A stretch of DNA of 64,000 bases from Hofstenia miamia (taxonomy: Eukaryota > Xenacoelomorpha > Acoela). This document shows, piece by piece, positions 15,040-27,192 of this stretch (its first letter is position 1; the number at the start of each line of letters is the position of its first letter). The DNA lies in NCBI GenBank assembly GCA_004352715.1, contig SCFE01000016.1, positions 303,563 to 367,562 on the forward strand, read 5' to 3'. The position numbers were made by a program, and so were the translations under genes. Below the pieces are notes generated by a model, which was not told where the DNA came from, did no database searches, and saw nothing but the letters and a program-made list of their open reading frames with translations.

Positions 15040-16920
15040 TAAGTTAACTTTTTACGCCTTATCGGCCTCATATGCTTAAAATAGAATTATTTGACATTAA
15101 AATTCCATCTTAAAAAATTTTTTATGGTGAGACATTTCGTACACACTTACTACATGCATCATCAAATACCTAACATACTTCACCTTGATTTTACAAAAAC
15201 TACTTCCAAAACAAAAGAAAATGAATTTTAATAAAAGACAAACAGGGTATGCAAAATCTTCTAATTTTGAAATAACATCTTGTCGATTCATTATAAAGCA
15301 ATTGTAAAGACAAGCATTAAGGATGTAAATCAGTTATCAATCAACGTGTCAGACAAAAATTGTATTGGTCCAATTTTGGATTGAAATTTAAGTCGTCTAA
15401 ACATTAAAAATGTTTTAGCAACTAAGCATTGACCATAAAATTATGTTTTTGTTTAATGGGAACCAAATCTTAAATGTTTGGAAAATTCTAAAAAATGTTA
15501 AAATAAGGGAATAGGACAATAACGTAATGGGAATGAAATTTTATTCTGTTTTTCTTGTTGATAAAAAATCAAACCTCTTAATCTGGTATGTAGTATGTTA
15601 CTTTGGCAATATATATTTTTATTAACTTGCAGTGTTGTCTCTCTTCGATAAAACTAACTACATGATAATCAAACAGATAATACTTAAAATTTCAATCATG
15701 TCAATCAAAAAATTTTTCAATGATTACCATTGTTATTTTATAGTCAACTTTAAAATTGTAGATTAAGTCACATTTGTCTTGAGTGATATAGCATATGATT
15801 GAACTCAAAATAGAAGCTACATACATTTTTTACAATTTTGTAAAGTGTGAAGCAGATGTCATACTTTTTAGGTAACTATTATGCAAGTGGTTTTAAATTC
15901 ATTTAATTAAGAAATGAGTACTATTTTCAATTAAAATATAAATGTTATGAGGATATTGTAGCTAATATATAGACAAGCAATCACTTTATGAAAGTGTAGG
16001 GATTGTCTATAATTTATAGGACAGGCAAAATAACAAATTTATTAAACTATTACCTTTAACTCTAAATATATTTTACAATAACAATTATAAAAACTTTTGA
16101 GAAACACAAATAATGTGGTCCCATCTCATCCCATCCCATATATAACAGGTCTTTACTGTAAAAGTGTGAGTTTTAACCTTTTTTATGGACGTTGTTGTGA
16201 ATTGACAATTCATTTTAATATTTAATTATTCAAAGCCAGGTTGTTAATAGTTGCAATAATGATCTGAAATGGGTTAGTTGGAAGTAGTAGAAGTTTAGTA
16301 ATTCAAAAGTTTTTCTTAACAAAATTATTCCTTAACCAAAGGGTGGTATAGTAAGGGGGAGAGCCAGTCATGGATTATGCAAAGTAAGATTGTCGTCCAA
16401 ACCAGAAAAGAATACTATTACAAAGCAGAGCAATTAGCTCATTGGTTTATCAATATTATTGGATAGAAAACTCTTACATATTTCAATACTAAATTGTAGT
16501 AAATATTATTAATATTTTTTTTGTGGGATCAAGAGACCCATATTTCAGCCCATAGTGACTGCTGAGCCTATAACTTTTCACTGATATTCAACAATTGATA
16601 AAACAAAACACAATTGCAACATGAAAAAATGAAAAATATTAACAGTAAATTGACAGATACACCCGGCGCCGTCGTGTAAAACTGGATTGCAAACTAAAGT
16701 TCATGTTCATTGTACAAACCTACTTGCTATTCCTCTGATTGCAGATAAAACCCTCCATTGACTGTGGTTTGTATCTCATCAGTGAAACCTTAGCAGGTCG
16801 CATACATAAGGAAAATGTTTCACAGAAATAAATTTAATTGCTGTGATGGAAATCCAAAACTGTTTTTAATAAGTGAAAATTACTGAATTCGAGCAACTTT
16901 CCGTGCTCTTAAAGTTGTGC
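15040..16920. other. Unassigned non-coding stretch
   Basis: No gene recognised. A short CCCATCTCATCCCATCCCAT run at about 16120 resembles the CCCAT-rich tract near 52.9-53.1 kb and may be a piece of the same repeat. Confidence 0.45.
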
Positions 16921-17149
16921 TTAGAAAAAATCATTACGGTTTTGACCACCATCGTTAATCATCCCATTTAAAACATCATTTTCTTTTGAATATTTTTAAT
17001 GAAACTGGAACTACTTAATGTATGTGCATCATCTTCAGATTCAAAAGTTTTCTCAAGATCGCTACTGCTGACTTTCATAGTTTGACTTATATTTACTGAC
17101 ATTTATTATAATGATTATTATTATTTAGAGCATTAGTTTACTGGAATTC

Positions 17150-17490
17150 TTTTGCAAGAAAGTAGTTGTCCTTGCTGGACATAGAAAAATCCTTTTCCAC
17201 AAGTACCTAGTGACTTCAGGTTTGGAGATTTTGAATATTGATTCTTTTTTATTGCTTTACTGTTGCACGTTAAGCCTGGACGTAAGCTGGTTTTGATTTT
17301 TTCATATTCATAAGTTCTGCAATGAACTTTTAATTGAGCTGATCCTTTTAGCGTTTATAGCTTAAAGTAGGCACATCAGCAAGTTTTTCCATATTCCTAC
17401 AGCTTCCTCGCATGTTGAACAAATAGCTTTTGTCGTGCTTAGTTTCAAAACATTTAAATAGTAAATTTCTTCAACACCTCTTGTTTTGTT
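17150..17490 (-). pseudogene. Possible BED-finger/hAT relic
   Basis: On the minus strand a frame near 17390-17470 reads VLKLSTTKAICSTCEEAV, which looks like the start of a BED-type zinc finger (KA-x-C-x-x-C). Some 200 bases further along, a short frame near 17155-17230 (ARTTTFLQKNS) loosely recalls the end of a hAT dimerisation domain. Stops break every frame. If real, it is a heavily deleted hAT copy; the evidence is two short motifs only. Confidence 0.25.
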
Positions 17491-18567
17491 ATTATTATTT
17501 AGTTTTGTAGTTTGTAATTGATAATAATCGTTTTATAAATAGTCTTAATTGCAAAAATACTTTTCAGCTCGTAGAGGTAAATCAATATTTTTCGAACGGG
17601 TAGAAGTCTCAGTCAAAATTTTAATAAATGCATACACAAACAATCAGTATAATTAAAATGGAATTTACACAGAATTTGAAGGAATTCTTTATGACATCAC
17701 TTTGTGTTGATGCATGAAGCTAAATTTGATTGGCGTTATGTCAACTGCTAGAGCTGCTGCGATAAGATATGCTTAGTCTGTATTATGTATACCTATTTTG
17801 ATTTATTTACCATTGTTGAGAAATGAAACTAAATTTGTGGGGTCATAATCAATTGAAATATTGCTTTAAGAAGGTGAATACTTGCAATAAACAAGTCTTA
17901 TAAATTTCTTAACTCAATTACGTTGACAAAGAAGATTTTAATGTTAGAATTTGTTCAAAATATGCGATTTTTAAATCGTTTGTAGTCTTAAACCACTTGA
18001 GCATATGAGCTTATATATGGTTTTTGTACACGTTATATAGTTTTATCAAATATTGAATGATCAACTGGAAAATGTTTAATATCAAGCAGTTTGCCATTTA
18101 AAATTTTGCTGTCACAGTATTCCATATATTTTAAAAATTGTAATCGTAAGTTTTATTTTTTAGCGAACCGGCTTTTAATTACTTGAAAATATAATATGAT
18201 ATCAGTCAATTGAAAGTTTCGTTTTTACTAAGAAAAATGCAGGGCTAGAAACATGAGATTTTAACGGCTACATATATTTGTGTCTCTTATTGCTTATTAA
18301 TACAAAAATGTAAAAATCCTTTAAGCACCTTTTTGTAAGCTGTTCATAAAGCATCAAACTTAATGAAAATGCACATATATTTAAAGTAAAACTATCTATC
18401 TCCTAACAAAAATGTATGAATATGGATACAATTTTCCATTTTGATTAACCTTATTCGAACTTGGCTTTTTTAGCTCTTCAAGCCTGGGAAGGGAGGAATT
18501 GCTTTACCTACCAAACTCTAAACCGGATTATGATGTTAAGACGAAACTTCTTCATATCAATTCTATC
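17491..18567. other. Unassigned non-coding stretch
   Basis: AT-rich sequence with no supported feature. Confidence 0.45.

Positions 18568-18593
<26 letters not shown>
18568..18593. repeat. (TA)n microsatellite
   Basis: Uninterrupted TA dinucleotide run. Confidence 0.9.
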
Positions 18594-18598
<5 letters not shown>

Positions 18599-18796
18599 AA
18601 CATCATTACAAACTCAAAATATTGGCTCAGACCAAAATACTTTGCGTTTTTTAACACGTTACAACAACAATTGTATTTTATAACAAATATGTTGTGTTTT
18701 AAACACAACATTTTGTTTAAAACACGCGTGAGTTTCGTTCAACTTGCTTATCAACAAAATTATTTCCGCCACACACAATTTTGATTCTAAACAAAG

Positions 18797-19402
18797 ATGA
18801 ACTACGATTCTCAAAGTCTTCGTTTTTACGTATGTGTGCGACATCAACTTGGTGAAAAATCTACGGTTATACATGATGATATAGTGAAAATTTTTGGAAA
18901 TGTTATTTCAGTTAGAACTGTGCAACATTATGTGAAAGAATTCAAAGACGGAAGAAACACCACAACAGATCTAAGAAAATTTAGTGGAAGACCACAATAA
19001 TATACACGCACTCTTCACCGCTGATCATGCAGANNNNNNNNNNNNNNNNNNNNNNNNNNNNNNNNNNNNNNNNNNNNNNNNNNNNNNNNNNNNNNNNNNN
19101 NNNNNNNNNNNNNNNNNNNNNNNNNNNNNNNNNNNNNNNNNNNNNNNNNNNNNNNNNNNNNNNNNNNNNNNNNNNNNNNNNNNNNNNNNNNNNNNNNNNN
19201 NNNNNNNNNNNNNNNNNNNNNNNNNNNNNNNNNNNNNNNNNNNNNNNNNNNNNNNNNNNNNNNNNNNNNNNNNNNNNNNNNNNNNNNNNNNNNNNNNNNN
19301 NNNNNNNNNNNNNNNNNNNNNNNNNNNNGTTTACGCAGAGTCACAAATTTAGAAGATCTCGAATGGGCTGGAGCTTATCAGGCCATATTTTCAAAAAATT
19401 AA
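18797..19402 (+). pseudogene. Mariner-type transposase relic split by a gap
   Basis: The first 67 codons form the N-terminal helix-turn-helix of mariner transposases: LRFYVCVRHQLGE, a helix with HDDIVKIFG, then SVRTVQHYVKEFKDGR and an SGRP motif, as in the HTH that binds the terminal repeats. The frame then meets a TAA. Bases 19034-19328 are undetermined. After the gap a plus-strand frame (19331-19402) reads LRRVTNLEDLEWAGAYQAIF and ends with TAA, plausible as the transposase C-terminus. The distance suits an internally shortened mariner (usually about 345 codons). The catalytic DDD core is not visible, and terminal inverted repeats were not recognised. Confidence 0.6.
19034..19328. other. 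Assembly gap (run of N)
   Basis: Undetermined bases inside the mariner relic. Confidence 0.99.
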
Positions 19403-20155
19403 GGTATTAAACTTTATATGATGTATTCATCAAAATTTTTACTTAAAAAATAAACAAATTTTGATCGCGGAGATATGTAGGGCGAAAAGTATTGCTAAAT
19501 ACCGGGATAGTCATGTGGGTCATAGTTATACTAATTTGACATGTCTCTGTGAAATAAATTATAAATGTATATTCAATTGGGTTTCAATATTCAAACCCAA
19601 ACATTTTGATAGCAATATTTTTCAATATTGTCTATTTCGCTTTGCTTATCAATAAACATATTTCCAGAGAAAATCATAATTAAAATTCTTTTGCCTTTAC
19701 CAAAAATATAGTATGTATAGTGCGTAACTATGATTTTTAAAAAGCTGGTGTCCCATGATACAATTGAAATTTCTTAAGTTTTCCATTATTTGTCATTTTT
19801 GATTAGGAATGTCAGGTTTCTCAAGTATTACTGTGTTACTTTGATTGACAGTAATCCCCCTGTTTACGAATGTGGATTCAAAACATTTGCAATACTTGAG
19901 AAATTTATCCCTCAGAGTTAATGCTACATGCAGATTCGTATTGAATTTAGTAGGCTAAGTAGATTGCCACAAAAATATTGTTTTTAGTTACGAAAATAGG
20001 CGAGTATTTTTTAATTGTTCTTGGAAAGCAGAATTTCAATAATGATATGGTAATAATTTTTAAGGAAGAAATGATCAAATTATATTTAATGTTGACAATT
20101 AAACACAAAATATATATAAACAAATTAGTGATAAAACTATAAACCGTAATAGCAA
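19403..20155. other. 3' flank of the channel exon and mariner flank
   Basis: No gene supported. The part next to 20156 would be 3' UTR of the minus-strand channel gene; no convincing polyadenylation signal stands out. Confidence 0.4.
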
Positions 20156-20483
20156 TTAAAAATTAAAGCTTGCAATTGCCACAACAAAGAGAATGTTCCA
20201 AAATAAAAATGATAGAGGGAAGTAATATTTGGACATATTGTCTAAATTTTTATTGGCCAATCGTTGCGCAATGCTAGATTTACTGTTTTCCGTTGAATTG
20301 CATTGCTTGGCAAGTTGCACTCCTTTGAATTGTGAGTTGACAACAATGTATGAGTTCGTAGGCTCGATGTTATCTTTCCCCAGGTTGTTTACTATAGCAA
20401 ATTCAATCAAACTTCCAAACACAAAAAAGAAATTCACAATCATATAAACGTCACCAAGCTTAAGATCCGCAACTCCAGGGAAT
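20156..20483 (-). CDS. Terminal exon of a Cys-loop ligand-gated (probably chloride) channel
   Basis: The minus-strand exon starts after a TTTATTTAG acceptor, in phase (its first base completes a codon), and runs 108 codons to TAA. It opens with FPGVADLKLGDVYM, matching the link after TM2 of GABA-A/glycine/GluCl-type receptors. TM3 follows at about residues 13-34 (FFFVFGSLIEFAIVN), then an intracellular loop of only about 50 residues, then LDNMSKYYFPLSFLFWNILF, the pre-TM4 and TM4 helix at about 86-106. The protein stops two residues after TM4, as in this family. Such subunits form pentameric plasma-membrane channels opened by transmitters, protons or other ligands. The ligand cannot be told, because the extracellular domain and TM1-TM2 are on upstream exons I could not find. 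Those exons must lie beyond the transposon cluster at 20.9-24.9 kb or outside the window. Confidence 0.8.
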
Positions 20484-20570
20484 CTAAATAAATAGTGATG
20501 AAATTCTTTTATCCTAATGTAAAAAAGCTTTCACTGGTCTATTATCAAGAGAATGTCAAAATATATACTT

Positions 20571-20595
20571 TATATATATATATATATATATATAT
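20571..20595. repeat. (TA)n microsatellite
   Basis: Uninterrupted TA run in the presumed last intron of the channel gene. Confidence 0.9.
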
Positions 20596-20949
20596 TAATA
20601 TAAAAATTGCGAAAAATTTTATATTTATGCCAAAAACCAAAAAATAATGCAGCATTTAACAAAAAGATGCCGAAAAAAATTATTGGTTATAAATGCGAAG
20701 AATAGGAACACGAAATAGCTGTTAGCATCAACAAATTGTTTGATATTGCTCTAAAGTTACCATTTAAGGTTGACTGAAGATGACTAGCATCAATATTTAA
20801 ACGATCTAATAAGTAGGGCGACCAAATTTTAACCTTAAAAATCTCGTTTTTTGACTTCACCTTTCACGTTTTTTAACTTATTTTGACCTAACGTCTAAAA
20901 ACAAGGCAAACATTCACATTTATTGGCAAGTATGATTGAAATGAACTAT

Positions 20950-21452
20950 AGCATATTTACAAATGTTCTCAGGCAGGAAATTTCGGTCCTTTGCGTTAAG
21001 CTTCTTTAACATTGAGAAACATCTTTTCGCTTCACCACTTTTCGCAACTTTGCGTAATGGGTAGGGCTGATTTCATTTCTTTTTATTTCCATGATAACTC
21101 GCATGTCGCTGGACTCAAGTCTAGCTACGCAGTATGATGTCAAATTACAAGGGTCTTCATTGAACTGCACTTGACGAAGGTCAGCCCATCCTTCGGAAAT
21201 TTTATAAGATTCCAACTTAGTAATTAAATTCCCGGTAAGCGAATAACGCCGATCAATCACCATTAAATCCTGGGCAAGGCCTGGGCAATTAACACATTCT
21301 TTTGCACGCGAAACAATTACACCATCATCTGGGAAAGAATTGACAATTTCCCGCACCATAGGAAGGTAATCCGAGAAATACTTTGCTGCTGCTAGCCAAG
21401 TTCCCCATCTTGTTGGCACAGGCTGTGGAGGAGATGCGATTTCTGTAAACAT
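20950..21452 (-). pseudogene. hAT transposase C-terminal fragment
   Basis: A minus-strand frame of 148 codons begins with PVPTRWGTWLAAAKYF, a motif common in hAT-derived (CGGBP1-like) transposases. It ends near a C-F-S-M-L-K-K-L-N-A-K-D-R-N-F-L-P-E-N segment (about 20950-21025, after a frame change) that matches the hAT dimerisation signature (S-M-x-x-x-L...DR-x-x-F-x-P-E-N). The N-terminal finger and catalytic half are missing. The fragment abuts a Tc1 relic, which suggests nested insertion or rearrangement. It is not expected to make an active protein. Confidence 0.65.
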
Positions 21453-21464
21453 GTGACACCTGGT

Positions 21465-22004
21465 GAATGCTTAACTGTCTTGGCTGAATATCGCTGATTG
21501 ATTGCTGAGGAGCCTTTTGGTCGACATACCACCTTGCGAGCACTATTGTATTGCAAAAACGTTCTTCACTGAATAACACCTTGACCAGTCTTCTGCAGTC
21601 CAGATGGCATATTTTCTACAGAAATTGAGCCGGTATGTCCTCATCTTCTGCGTTAACAGTGGCTTTCTGACTGGTCTCCCGTCTGGTAACTGCAATTTCT
21701 TCTGTATATGTTCCTGGATTCGGCGTTGGCCTAAATTTTCTTTAATAGTTTTCGCTGTAGCAAAGGGATTTTTGGTCACCTTCTGCCTGATACTGCTGGA
21801 CAACCTGAAGCTAATAAGCGTTGGCCGTCCAGAGTGGGTTCTGGCTTGAGTACTACCAGTTGATTTTTATAAAATAATGGTTCGTGTCACTGCACTTTGG
21901 CTGCTACTCAAATTTTCTGCAATTTCCCGATGTGTTTTAGACCTGCTTTTGGCCAATGTTACGATCTGATCACAAAGTTCAAAAGAGAGTTGCTTTGATT
22001 TGCC
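21465..22004 (-). pseudogene. Tc1-type transposase relic
   Basis: Minus-strand reading from about 22004: GKSKQLSFELCDQIVTLAKS and HREIAENLSSSQSAVTRTI form the N-terminal helix-turn-helix of Tc1 transposases. A stop follows, then SGRPTLIS, SSSIRQKVTKNP and a KKLQLPDGRPVRKPLL linker, then LNFCRKYAIWTAEDWSR. After a frame shift comes VLFSEERF, the site of the first catalytic aspartate (normally SDE), where glutamate is now read. The remaining DDE core is missing, cut off where the hAT fragment begins. The element is clearly dead through a stop, frameshift and truncation. Confidence 0.8.
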
Positions 22005-22345
22005 TATAATGTTGAAAAGTAATTAATACATGAGTAATTAATACTGAATTTGATGCTGTATTGTGTAAGAATAAAATTGCATTGAAAATTGTAAATTTCT
22101 CATTGGATAACACTTGTATTAAATGAAAAATGTTTTGATAAATTTCCATATATGGCACGTAAAATTATACCTATGTATGCACACATACCCGAATTCATAC
22201 GCACCCACATGGCATATGCATATGTATTTACCAGCCATAGCTCATATACAGTAACTTATATGTACCCACTTAACATGCCAGACGGGTTATCAATGCAATA
22301 TTATCTCAAGTTATTAGAGTAATGATTTGATGCTAAACTGTTCGA

Positions 22346-22346
<1 letters not shown>

Positions 22347-22384
<38 letters not shown>
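22347..22384. repeat. (TA)n microsatellite
   Basis: Uninterrupted TA run. The following 250 bases repeat the word GCGCTGGATAC(T/A) several times (near 22422, 22460 and 22590), another local word array. Confidence 0.9.
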
Positions 22385-22388
<4 letters not shown>

Positions 22389-22667
22389 GAGTTTTGGTTA
22401 GAAAATTTTAAAATGTCTACAAGGCGCTGGATACAAAAAATCTAGATACTATGGTGGAGTGCGCTGGATCTGGATACGGGTCAAAAAATTTTTTTGAAAA
22501 AACATACATAAGAAATTAGACCCCTATTCCAAATACGTAATGTAAAATTTTTTTGGATAAAATGAATTATTCTTACTTTCCATCAAAAAGGGCGCTGGAT
22601 ACTATGGAAAATCGGAAAATACGAGCGGTGGATAGAAATCGCATAGTATCTAAAGCATATATATATA

Positions 22668-22814
22668 NNNNNNNNNNNNNNNNNNNNNNNNNNNNNNNNN
22701 NNNNNNNNNNNNNNNNNNNNNNNNNNNNNNNNNNNNNNNNNNNNNNNNNNNNNNNNNNNNNNNNNNNNNNNNNNNNNNNNNNNNNNNNNNNNNNNNNNNN
22801 NNNNNNNNNNNNNN
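22668..22814. other. Assembly gap inside a (TA)n tract
   Basis: Undetermined bases flanked on both sides by TA repeats, so the gap is probably a long TA microsatellite that could not be assembled. Confidence 0.95.
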
Positions 22815-22879
22815 ATATATATATGATTAATTTAATATATGTGTTTCAACTGCAGGCTTCAAAATATTTCACGTAAATC

Positions 22880-24860
22880 ACATAACCAGGCTTCTAACTT
22901 GTGTATAAATTTTTTCTACGTTTCTCTAAGTTTCCTTCACAGAAGCTTGAGCTTGAGCGGTTTGTTCACATTAATGCTTTACATTCGCCGAATGACCGCT
23001 TTAGGTCAACTGTAGTAATAAGGGTGAATTTGAAGGCAAAAATGTTGTTCACCGCTAGCTCGTCTTTAATGGCTGTTAATATACCGTTGATGCAGTTATG
23101 TATAGAACAAAGTTTACCCCATCCTAAATTGTTGGTCAGAAACCATCGGTATCAAAGAAATTGCTGTTTTGCGGATTCAGGAAATGAAACCTTTCTATCA
23201 ATGAGTTACTTTCTCATGAAAATCGTCGCTTGATATCGCCAATAATATTATCCAAAATAACATAGACAACATTAACACGGAGTTCATCAAAGCTTTCAAC
23301 GTTGAAGTGCTCCAAAGTGCTTTCAGTTATAACAAAATCTTGAAGCTTTCTCGGAAGTTTTCTTCTTCGCTTTATCTTTTCCCAAGATTATTTTCCTCAA
23401 TCACAGATGAAACTTCCTTAATAATCTGCCTCATAGATGTTTCTTCTTCAGCACTTTCACGCTGCTTTACAAAATCATCTAAGACATTAGTTATCAAATA
23501 CTTTGCTGCCACAAGATCCAATGTAGATGACTGTGGAAGTTTAGTTACTGCCATTAACCGCTGCAGTAAAGGCTCAAATGAAATAAGCATCACCACAAAA
23601 TTTCCTGAAACATAGAAAGGCAGTGATTTTGCTTGTAACCGTCTATCTGCAGACTTGCTGTCTTCACTGAAGTGATTTAATGTATGTATTATTACTCCAA
23701 AAGTCACATGAATGGCATGACACGATGCGTACTGTCACGTCCTTTTCAGCAACATTTTCCATCAGGAGTTTTTTCAAGTAACGGTGCACAGCTGATCCTT
23801 AGATAAACACATACTTCAGACAGTCTACAATGACCAAGTTCAGTCTAGGAGCATGGCAATGCACTTACACAACAGAAGGTACTATAGCTCGAAATCGGTA
23901 CTGCATTCAGTTTACTTTGCCACTCATGACAGATGCTCCATCATAACATTGTGCAACACAATGCCATTCGAATACCATACTTCTGCAGAACCCCAAGTAT
24001 GCTGTTTAATAGTGACTCTTCATCTAAATCATCAACAGCCTTAAAACCAAGAAATTCCTCAACAAATTGGCCTTCAAAATATGTCTCAACATAAATGATA
24101 ACTGCTCGATTTTTCATATATCCTCTGTCTCATCAACAATTAAGCTAAAACGTCCTCATTCATTGTTTCCTGATTATTGACGCCATCATGAAAAAAGTTC
24201 GTTTTGAATATCGTGATGCAGGTATTTCGCATTTTTCCCTTGTCTTCATGTCGAATTTTTACATTTAGGATCATACTCAGCAATAAGTTTTATCATCTCA
24301 CGAATGGTCTCTTTGCGCAATGTACTGAAGAGCTGTTAATCTTAGTACTTTCACGACTGCGGACAGATAATGCCTATTTTGTTGGACAAGTTTTGCATGA
24401 GCTTCACTAAGCATACTCAGAACTGGTGCATCTTTATGCTTTTTGAAGTCTTCCCAAGCCACAGGAGAAGTCTTGTGCAATTCTGATCTCTTATGCGTGC
24501 GGAAGACGCCTGTAGACCCGCTAGTGTCCTTCCTGTCTCTGAAGCCCTTCTCCAAAAATGCTGTCTCATGTAGGTTTTGGACTTATCTTGAAAATGTCGG
24601 CAAACGAAGCAGTAGGCAGAATTTTGAGATATGCTATATTCCAGCCATGCAAATGTTAAATAGAAGTCTTTATTAAATCCTCGAACATTTTTGCCAAATA
24701 ACGATTGAGTGAACTTGTGCAATCGTGGCTGATAAGGACTATCAGCTGGTTTAGAACTGATGTTAGGTGGGCCTTGTGGTGGTTGCGGTAAACTACATTG
24801 CTGCTGCTCTACATTCAGCTGAGAAAGTATATGTTTCTAATTCATCATCGGTGTCAAATT
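22880..24860 (-). pseudogene. hAT transposase relic with TTF-type zinc finger (ZMYM1/DUF4371-like)
   Basis: Read from the high-coordinate end. PPNISSKPADSPYQPRLHKF and SLFGKNVRGFNKDFY lead into a zinc finger (AYCFVCRHF..., GFRDRKD..., FRTHKRSELH). VLRLTALQYIAQRDHS and IREMIKLIAEYDPKCKNS follow, then SLIVDETEDI with AVIIYVETYFEGQFVEEFLG, the DUF4371 RNase-H-like part. Next is IIHTLNHFSEDSKSADRRLQ with a long helical segment (23372-23707), and last NVESFDELRVNVVYVILDN (near 23250-23300). The order matches the ZMYM1-like hAT transposases of animals. Multiple frameshifts and stops make it non-functional. It differs in family from the hAT fragment at 20950-21452. Confidence 0.8.
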
Positions 24861-27192
24861 TAACTAACAATAATACTAATAAATGTAAATAACATTTTAA
24901 TAACATAAAATTGTGGAGTAAGCACTTTTTGTATAGCTGAGGCTTGAGGAGGAGAAACAAACAAGCAACTACACAAGAAACGACTACCTATATTACTATA
25001 AAATATCTATGCATTTTAATTAAGGTATAATTTTTGTCTGCATCGGAATTTTTTCAGGTGGGCAAGCATGGGCAGAGCAATTCTGAGGGTGGGCATTGCC
25101 GTTGCTGGTTAAGCATCATATGCATGAAAAATTTTGATGTTGAAGATCACGTGGGCTATTGACCATGCCACTCTGTCTTAATTTTTTACAGTGCCTTGTA
25201 TTTATTTGCAATATTGTATCTTACGTTTTTGTTGCTATTAAGAATTTTAATATCAATATTTTTTGATTTGGTTGTTTCCTGCTCTTCTGTCGAGGTATCA
25301 CTACGTTGTCTGTTATTAAAATGTGAAAACTATTCAGTCCTCTAAAAAAGTAAGGGGTTTGATAAACTTTTAATATTTTATTCCTATGTGAGTAATAGCA
25401 TATTGCTTATGCTAAACTGCTAATTAATTTAAAATTTCAAGAAATTGTAGAATTCAGATACTGAGTTAAAATTAAATTTACTTGTTTCTGTAATTGATAT
25501 TGTAAAAATACAATTTCTGATTTTTGCAATATAGTTATTTTAATTTGGAATAGTGCATGACAAATTATTTGGGTTTGCTTTGCATATTTCCTTCTTTTTG
25601 TTGAAATTACTGAAAAAGTTTCCCTCTTCTGTCATGTCTTGTCGAGTATTCATGAGTTATTTCGGAGTTGTTGGTTGGATTTATCGCTAGAGCCGTAGTA
25701 TTATTCTTACTGAATGGAATTGTTTTTAAATTTGTAACGCGTGATTTACAGCTATGGAATGTTACACTTAGTTGTTTATTCATTTCGCCACGAGCACCTA
25801 ATCGATTTTTCGTGTGAACTGGTGGATATAAATAACTTACACGTGATTGACGTTTTGTTAGGAATTTATTTATAATGTTTGCTGATTTAATTAGGAGCCA
25901 TTACTACTTTGAACCTTTCAATTTGGTAAAGTAGAAACTTCTAAGCTGATTCTTACTAAATTTGGTTAGTTCAGAAATTATTTCTTTGTGAATTGATCTC
26001 TCAAAAATTATTGTGACTTTCTTAATTTTAAATCCGAAATATTTCTTCAAAAATTTTTAGACATTCAAACTAGAATTAAACTTCAAAATTCGAAAACAGT
26101 GGAGTATTTAGGGGAGGGACATTAGGCATTGTCTCCCCTTCTGGGTTTTAGCATTGATTTTTTAGTTAGGGAATAATGTACTTCATGAAGATAAATTAAA
26201 AATTTAAGAAGTAATGTCGCAAAATGCACACTGACGACTAATTTTTGCAATATTCTCACAATTTTTGGAAGGGCTTCACATGCAATTGATTAAAATTGAG
26301 ATGTCCCCAATCAGCAATTCCTGTAAAAGTTCCTGTCCGAAAACGCTACTTTCTAACGTCTGACTTAGTTCAATAGCCTCAGCGTTTCATCTATTTACAT
26401 TAAATGATCTAGCTGCAATTAATGGTTATTTTTATGGGCTTTACACTGTCTGATTGTCGCAGCCTTAGGTATGGGGAGAACTTGGAAGTTTTTTATAAGA
26501 TCGGAATTGGCATAGGAAAATAGGTAATATTTTCAAGTATTTCTGGCGCAGTGATACTATTAAGGACAAATGATCACCAATTGATGCGTTTATATCCTAA
26601 GATTTCCAAATGTCCTAGTAAACTTGAAGAAAATGTGGATTAAGCTGTTTTTATTTGTAGGTGAATTTAATGCATTCTACTGTAAAACTCTATGATGTAT
26701 CAAAACGTAATGAAAGTGCAATGGTTTTAAATATAGATGGAAATTATAACTTCTCTTTAAAAAGAACGTAAATTTCTGATGTAGTACACATTTTAAAAAA
26801 ACTATTAGGAAATCTTATGTTATGGTATTCGACAACTTCTTTATAAATTGGAAAAGGCCAAGTCGGAATTCATACCTTCATTATTTGTAGTGTTTCTGAC
26901 TATATTTTAATAATTGTGTTGCTTAAACATATTTGAATATTCGTTAGAAAAACCAAGCGTTTTAATATTAGCATTACAATGGCTTTTTCACAAAAACATT
27001 GATTTTTCGTATGCTCGAGAACTAGATGTGAACCGATGATTCCAAAAATTTTAAGATTCCATTCGGGAAAGTGTTGACCGTTCAAGGAACATCTTCACAT
27101 TAAAGGAATTTTTTCTAATTTCAACTTAATAACATTAACATGTAATTTCTAGGAAAGTAAATGTAATTGAAATTTTAAGTTCTGCAAGAAGA
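24861..27192. other. Unassigned, presumed intron of the channel gene or intergenic
   Basis: I looked here for upstream channel exons on the minus strand (Cys-loop, TM1, TM2) without success. A 45-codon minus-strand frame at about 25200-25330 (rich in E, T, K, N) has no recognisable domain and may be the transposon N-terminus. A GGGCA-rich patch lies at about 25060-25110. Confidence 0.4.

Noticed and set aside
18984-19410. Several open frames of more than 100 codons on both strands
   Set aside because: Created by the N run at 19034-19328. Only the mariner-like ends outside the gap are meaningful.
20229-20447. 72-codon plus-strand frame opposite the channel exon
   Set aside because: Antisense shadow of the TM3-TM4 exon, without family resemblance.
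21604-21849. Plus-strand frame over the Tc1 relic
   Set aside because: It is the antisense shadow of the Tc1 transposase reading on the minus strand.
23307-23615. 102-codon plus-strand frame
   Set aside because: Antisense of the ZMYM1-like hAT relic; the minus-strand reading matches the family.
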